The translations under genes were made by a program, and so were the position numbers. Positions 61,118 through 64,000 of a stretch of 64,000 nucleotides of DNA are shown in pieces (the stretch's first letter is position 1; each line of letters begins with the position of its first letter). The stretch is from Methylobacterium amylolyticum (GTDB lineage Bacteria; Pseudomonadota; Alphaproteobacteria; Rhizobiales; Beijerinckiaceae). The notes beneath the pieces were generated by a model. It did no database searches, was not told the origin of the DNA, and saw nothing but the letters and a program-made list of their open reading frames with translations. The stretch covers positions 168,265 to 232,264 of the forward strand of contig NZ_JAUYZI010000003.1 in NCBI RefSeq assembly GCF_030700245.1, in the 5' to 3' direction.

Positions 61118-62017
61118 ATGGTCGAACCGATGAACTGGATCACGGAGGTGGTGCGCCCCCGGATCAAGACCCTGTTCAAGCGCGAGACGCCGGAGAACCT
61201 CTGGGTCAAGTGCCCCGATACCGGGCAGATGGTGTTCCACAAGGAGGTGGAGGCCAATCACTGGGTGATTCCCGGCTCCGAGCACCATCTGAAGATGAGC
61301 GCCCAGGCGCGCCTCAAGATGATGTTCGACGAGGGCACGTGGATCGACGTGGCGTTGCCCGAAGTCGCCGCCGACCCGCTGAAGTTCCGCGACGAGAAGC
61401 GCTACGCCGACCGGCTCAAGGAGGCCCGCGCCAAGACCGGCCTGCAGGACGCGTTCAAGATCGGCTTCGGCCGGGTCGGCGGCCTGCCGATGACGCTCGC
61501 CGCGCAGGAATTCGGATTCATGGCCGGGTCGCTGGGCATGGCGGCGGGCGAGGCCTTCGTGCGCGGCGCCGAGACGGCGCTGGAGAAGCGCACCCCCTAC
61601 GTGCTGTTCTCGGCCTCGGGCGGGGCGCGGATGCAGGAGGGCATCCTGTCCCTGATGCAGATGCCGCGCACCACCGTCGCCGTGCGCCGGCTCAACGCCG
61701 CGCGGCTGCCCTACCTCGTGGTGCTCACCAACCCGACCACCGGCGGCGTCACCGCGTCCTACGCGATGCTCGGGGATGTGCATCTGGCCGAACCCGGCGC
61801 GCTGATCTGCTTCGCGGGTCCCCGCGTGATCGAGCAGACGATCCGCGAGAAGCTGCCCGACGGGTTCCAGCGGGCGGAGTACCTGCGCGAGCACGGCATG
61901 GTCGATCAGGTGGTCCACCGCCACGCCCTCAAGGAGACGATCGCCCGGATCTGCGGCCTGCTGATGAACGTGCCCGAGCCGGTCCCCGCCGTCGAACCGG
62001 TCCCGGAACCGGCCTAG
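61118..62017 (+). CDS. accD: Acetyl-CoA carboxylase carboxyltransferase subunit beta
   Basis: The 299-residue subunit transfers the carboxyl group from biotin to acetyl-Co[20 protein letters not shown] (about 165) and [17 protein letters not shown] are the carboxyltransferase motifs. The N-terminal zinc ribbon keeps only Cys32 ([16 protein letters not shown]; then GSEHHLKM); the other three cysteines of the E. coli type are gone. I recall the same substitution in other Rhizobiales. It follows trpA by 77 bases and precedes folC by 10. Confidence 0.95.
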   Translation: MVEPMNWITEVVRPRIKTLFKRETPENLWVKCPDTGQMVFHKEVEANHWVIPGSEHHLKMSAQARLKMMFDEGTWIDVALPEVAADPLKFRDEKRYADRLKEARAKTGLQDAFKIGFGRVGGLPMTLAAQEFGFMAGSLGMAAGEAFVRGAETALEKRTPYVLFSASGGARMQEGILSLMQMPRTTVAVRRLNAARLPYLVVLTNPTTGGVTASYAMLGDVHLAEPGALICFAGPRVIEQTIREKLPDGFQRAEYLREHGMVDQVVHRHALKETIARICGLLMNVPEPVPAVEPVPEPA

Positions 62018-62027
62018 AGTCTCCTGC

Positions 62028-63353
62028 ATGGACTCGTCCGATGCCCTGATGGCGCGGTTCCTGGCGCTGCACCCGCGCACGATCGACCTGTCGCTCGGGC
62101 GGATCGAGCGGCTGCTCGCGCGCCTGAACCATCCCGAGCGGCGGCTGCCGCCGGTGATCCACGTGGGCGGCACCAACGGCAAGGGCTCGACCATCGCCTT
62201 CATGCGGGCGATCCTGGAGGAGGGCGGCCTCTCGGCCCACGTCTACACCTCGCCCCACCTCGTGCGCTTCCACGAGCGCATCCGGCTCGGCGCCATCGGC
62301 GGCGGGCAGTTCGTGGCCGAGGACCGGCTGGCCGACGCGTTCTCGCGCTGCGAGGCGGCGAATGCCGGCGATCAGATCACCGTCTTCGAGATCACCACCG
62401 CCGCCGCCCTGCTGCTGTACGCGGAGCACCCCGCCGACGTGCTGCTGCTGGAGGTCGGGCTCGGCGGACGGGTGGATGCCACCAACGTGATCGACCGCCC
62501 CGCCTGCGCCGTCGTCACCCCGATCGGCCGCGACCATGCCGAGTATCTCGGCGACACCGTCGAATCGGTGGCGGGGGAGAAGGCCGGGATCTTCAAGCGC
62601 GGCTGCCCGGCGGTGATCGCCGCCCAGGACTACGCCGAGGCCGACGCCGTGCTCTGCCGCCGCGCCGAGGCGGTCGGCGCGGGGCCGATCCTGATCGGCA
62701 ACCAGGATTTCTCCGTCCACGAGGAGCGCGGCCGCCTCGTCTACCAGGACGAGACCGACCTGTTCGACCTGCCGCGCCCGCGGCTCGCCGGGCGCCACCA
62801 GCTCGTCAACGCCGGCACCGCGATCACGGCCCTGCGCGCGGCCGGGTTCGGCGACATCGGCACCGCCGCCCTGGAACGCGGCCTGGAGCAGGTCGAGTGG
62901 CCGGGGCGGTTGCAGCGCCTCGGCCGCGGCCGGCTCGCGGCCCTGGTCGCGCCCGGGGCCGAGCTGTGGCTCGACGGCGGCCACAACATCGATGGCGGCC
63001 GGATCCTGGCCGCGGCGATGGGCGATCTCGGCGAGCGCAGCGACGCGCCCCTCGTCCTCGTCGTCGGGCTGCTCGGAACCAAGGACGCGGACGGCTTCCT
63101 GCGGCACTTCGTGGGCCTCGCCCGCGCACTGATCGCCGTGCCGATCACCGGGCAGATGGCGGCGCGCCCGCCCGAGGAGGTCGCCCAGATCGCCGAGCGG
63201 GCGGGTCTGTCCGCGCGGACCGCCCCGAGCGTGGAGGGGGCCCTGGCGCAGGTCGCCGACATCGCCTTCGAGCGCCCGCCCCGGATCCTGATCTGCGGCT
63301 CGCTCTACCTCGCCGGGCTGGTGCTCGCCGCGAACGGCACGCCGCCGACCTGA
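62028..63353 (+). CDS. folC: Folylpolyglutamate synthase/dihydrofolate synthase
   Basis: A 441-residue Mur-ligase-like ATPase. VIHVGGTNGKGSTIAFMRAIL is the ATP-binding loop, VYTSPHLVRFHERIRL the folate-side motif, LLEVGLGGRVDATNVI and VTPIGRDHAEYLGDTVESVAGEKAGIFK the central motifs. It adds glutamate to dihydropteroate and to folates. It is the last gene of the trpA-accD-folC cluster, and codon usage and spacing support cotranscription. Confidence 0.93.
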   Translation: MDSSDALMARFLALHPRTIDLSLGRIERLLARLNHPERRLPPVIHVGGTNGKGSTIAFMRAILEEGGLSAHVYTSPHLVRFHERIRLGAIGGGQFVAEDRLADAFSRCEAANAGDQITVFEITTAAALLLYAEHPADVLLLEVGLGGRVDATNVIDRPACAVVTPIGRDHAEYLGDTVESVAGEKAGIFKRGCPAVIAAQDYAEADAVLCRRAEAVGAGPILIGNQDFSVHEERGRLVYQDETDLFDLPRPRLAGRHQLVNAGTAITALRAAGFGDIGTAALERGLEQVEWPGRLQRLGRGRLAALVAPGAELWLDGGHNIDGGRILAAAMGDLGERSDAPLVLVVGLLGTKDADGFLRHFVGLARALIAVPITGQMAARPPEEVAQIAERAGLSARTAPSVEGALAQVADIAFERPPRILICGSLYLAGLVLAANGTPPT

Positions 63354-63618
63354 GCCGATTCGGCAGCCGCCCGGCGCCCGTCCCAGGGCCGGTCGGACGC
63401 GTCCCGACGATCGCCCCGGCGTGACCGCGTCCGGCGGGAGCTTCAACTATAGATCGCTATGTCAAAATCGGCTCTCGCCAGGGTGGAGGTCGCCGTCGAC
63501 TGTCCTGACGCGATCCAATGGCCACGCTTTCCCCCCGCTGTGGCCGTGGCGCTACATCGTGGCGGCGGGACATCGCCTAGGGTCCGCGGCGATCGGGCTT
63601 TTGCTGGGGATCAGAGTA

Positions 63619-64000
63619 ATGAAGAAGCTTTCCACCTCGCTTGTGATGTTCACGGCGCTCACCGCCGCCGCGTCCGCCGCGGACCTTCCGCGCCGCGCGC
63701 CGCCGCCGGTGTTCACGCCCGTCCCGGTGTTCACCTGGACCGGCGCCTACTTCGGTATCAACGCCGGCTACGCCTTCGACGCCAGCAGCAACGGCTCGCA
63801 GGGCTTCGTCCAGACCGCCGGCAACCCGGTCGTCCTCGGCCCGGGCGGCCTCGCGCCCTACCGCGCCCTGGCGCCGCTCGGCTCCACGCTGGTCTACTCC
63901 AACAGCAACCGTGAGGGCTTCTCCGGCGGCGGCCAGGTCGGCTACAACTACCAGTTCACCCCGGGCGCCGGCGTCGTCGTCGGTGTCGAGGCCGACGCCC
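63619..64000 (+). CDS. Outer-membrane beta-barrel protein (Omp25/RopB-like), 3' end cut by window
   Basis: The first 127 codons are seen. A signal peptide (KKLSTSLVMFTALTAAASAA) is followed by a Pro-rich linker and FTWTGAYFGINAGYAFDASSNG, the typical start of Omp25/RopB-type small porins of Rhizobiales. NREGFSGGGQVGYNYQFTPGAGVVVGVEADA is the second characteristic strand pair. The GGGGATC upstream of the ATG may be the ribosome site. It probably forms an eight-stranded barrel in the outer membrane. The 265 bases between folC and this gene hold no gene that I can support. Confidence 0.85.
   Translation, partial: MKKLSTSLVMFTALTAAASAADLPRRAPPPVFTPVPVFTWTGAYFGINAGYAFDASSNGSQGFVQTAGNPVVLGPGGLAPYRALAPLGSTLVYSNSNREGFSGGGQVGYNYQFTPGAGVVVGVEADA

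Noticed and set aside
63459..63914. 151-codon plus-strand frame overlapping the Omp25-like gene
   Set aside because: Wrong frame relative to the signal-peptide-bearing beta-barrel and no ribosome site; the product is Arg/Gly-rich.

Overview
The window is a very GC-rich chromosomal segment that reads as alphaproteobacterial, most likely Methylobacteriaceae (Methylobacterium or a close relative). This rests on the trpA-accD-folC order at the right end, an AccD that lacks most zinc-finger cysteines, DUF2336, DUF1491 and DUF6894 proteins, and a truncated Omp25-like beta-barrel at the edge. The genus is an inference from gene content. I saw no rRNA, tRNA, insertion sequence, integrase or CRISPR array.

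Left flank (1-6432): a DUF2336 protein, a membrane-bound PAS histidine kinase followed by a peptidoglycan-binding protein, a DUF1491 protein and an M20 peptidase. At about 6640-7835 lies a small islet of clearly lower GC with two overlapping genes, a 62-residue protein and a DUF6414-like protein of unknown function. Its last codon shares a CTAG with the stop of the first polysaccharide gene.

Polysaccharide locus (7832-33363): about 25 kb for an exported, probably acylated polysaccharide. It holds seven glycosyltransferases, two Wzx-type flippases, two O-antigen-polymerase-like proteins, two Wzz/GumC-like chain-length proteins, one Wza-type export lipoprotein, one CpsD-like ATPase with a degraded nucleotide site, two membrane acyltransferases, two tandem hexapeptide acetyltransferases, a methyltransferase and a beta-helix lipoprotein. 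The genes form several operons, many joined by 4-bp stop/start overlaps. The components fall into two partial Wzx/Wzy/Wzz sets. No initiating sugar-phosphate transferase is present, so it must lie elsewhere.

Middle (33554-53223): mostly housekeeping and small stress-type genes. They include a glycine-rich secreted peptide, a GNAT acetyltransferase, a DUF2147 protein, a histidine phosphatase, PPK2, a lone AAA ATPase, FabI, a CbpA-like co-chaperone, a VOC protein, a Crp/Fnr regulator, a GH25 lysozyme lipoprotein, DUF488 and DUF6894 proteins, a ClpP-like protein, an SDR, a diheme cytochrome containing a pentapeptide minisatellite, a GhrA-like reductase, an MFS transporter, glucokinase and trehalose-phosphatase. 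A decayed ABC-transporter ATPase remnant between short tandem repeats sits at 41050-41303.

Right part (53327-64000): DUF427, a 15-bp minisatellite, a class-C beta-lactamase-like serine hydrolase, and a 1355-residue Pls/PosA-type nonribosomal peptide synthetase whose hand-read specificity residues suggest a basic amino acid. Then come DUF6356, trpA-accD-folC and the partial outer-membrane protein. The Pls-type synthetase and the DUF6414-like islet are the parts most likely to represent poorly described biology. Short 14-18 bp tandem duplications at start or stop codons or inside genes recur through the window.
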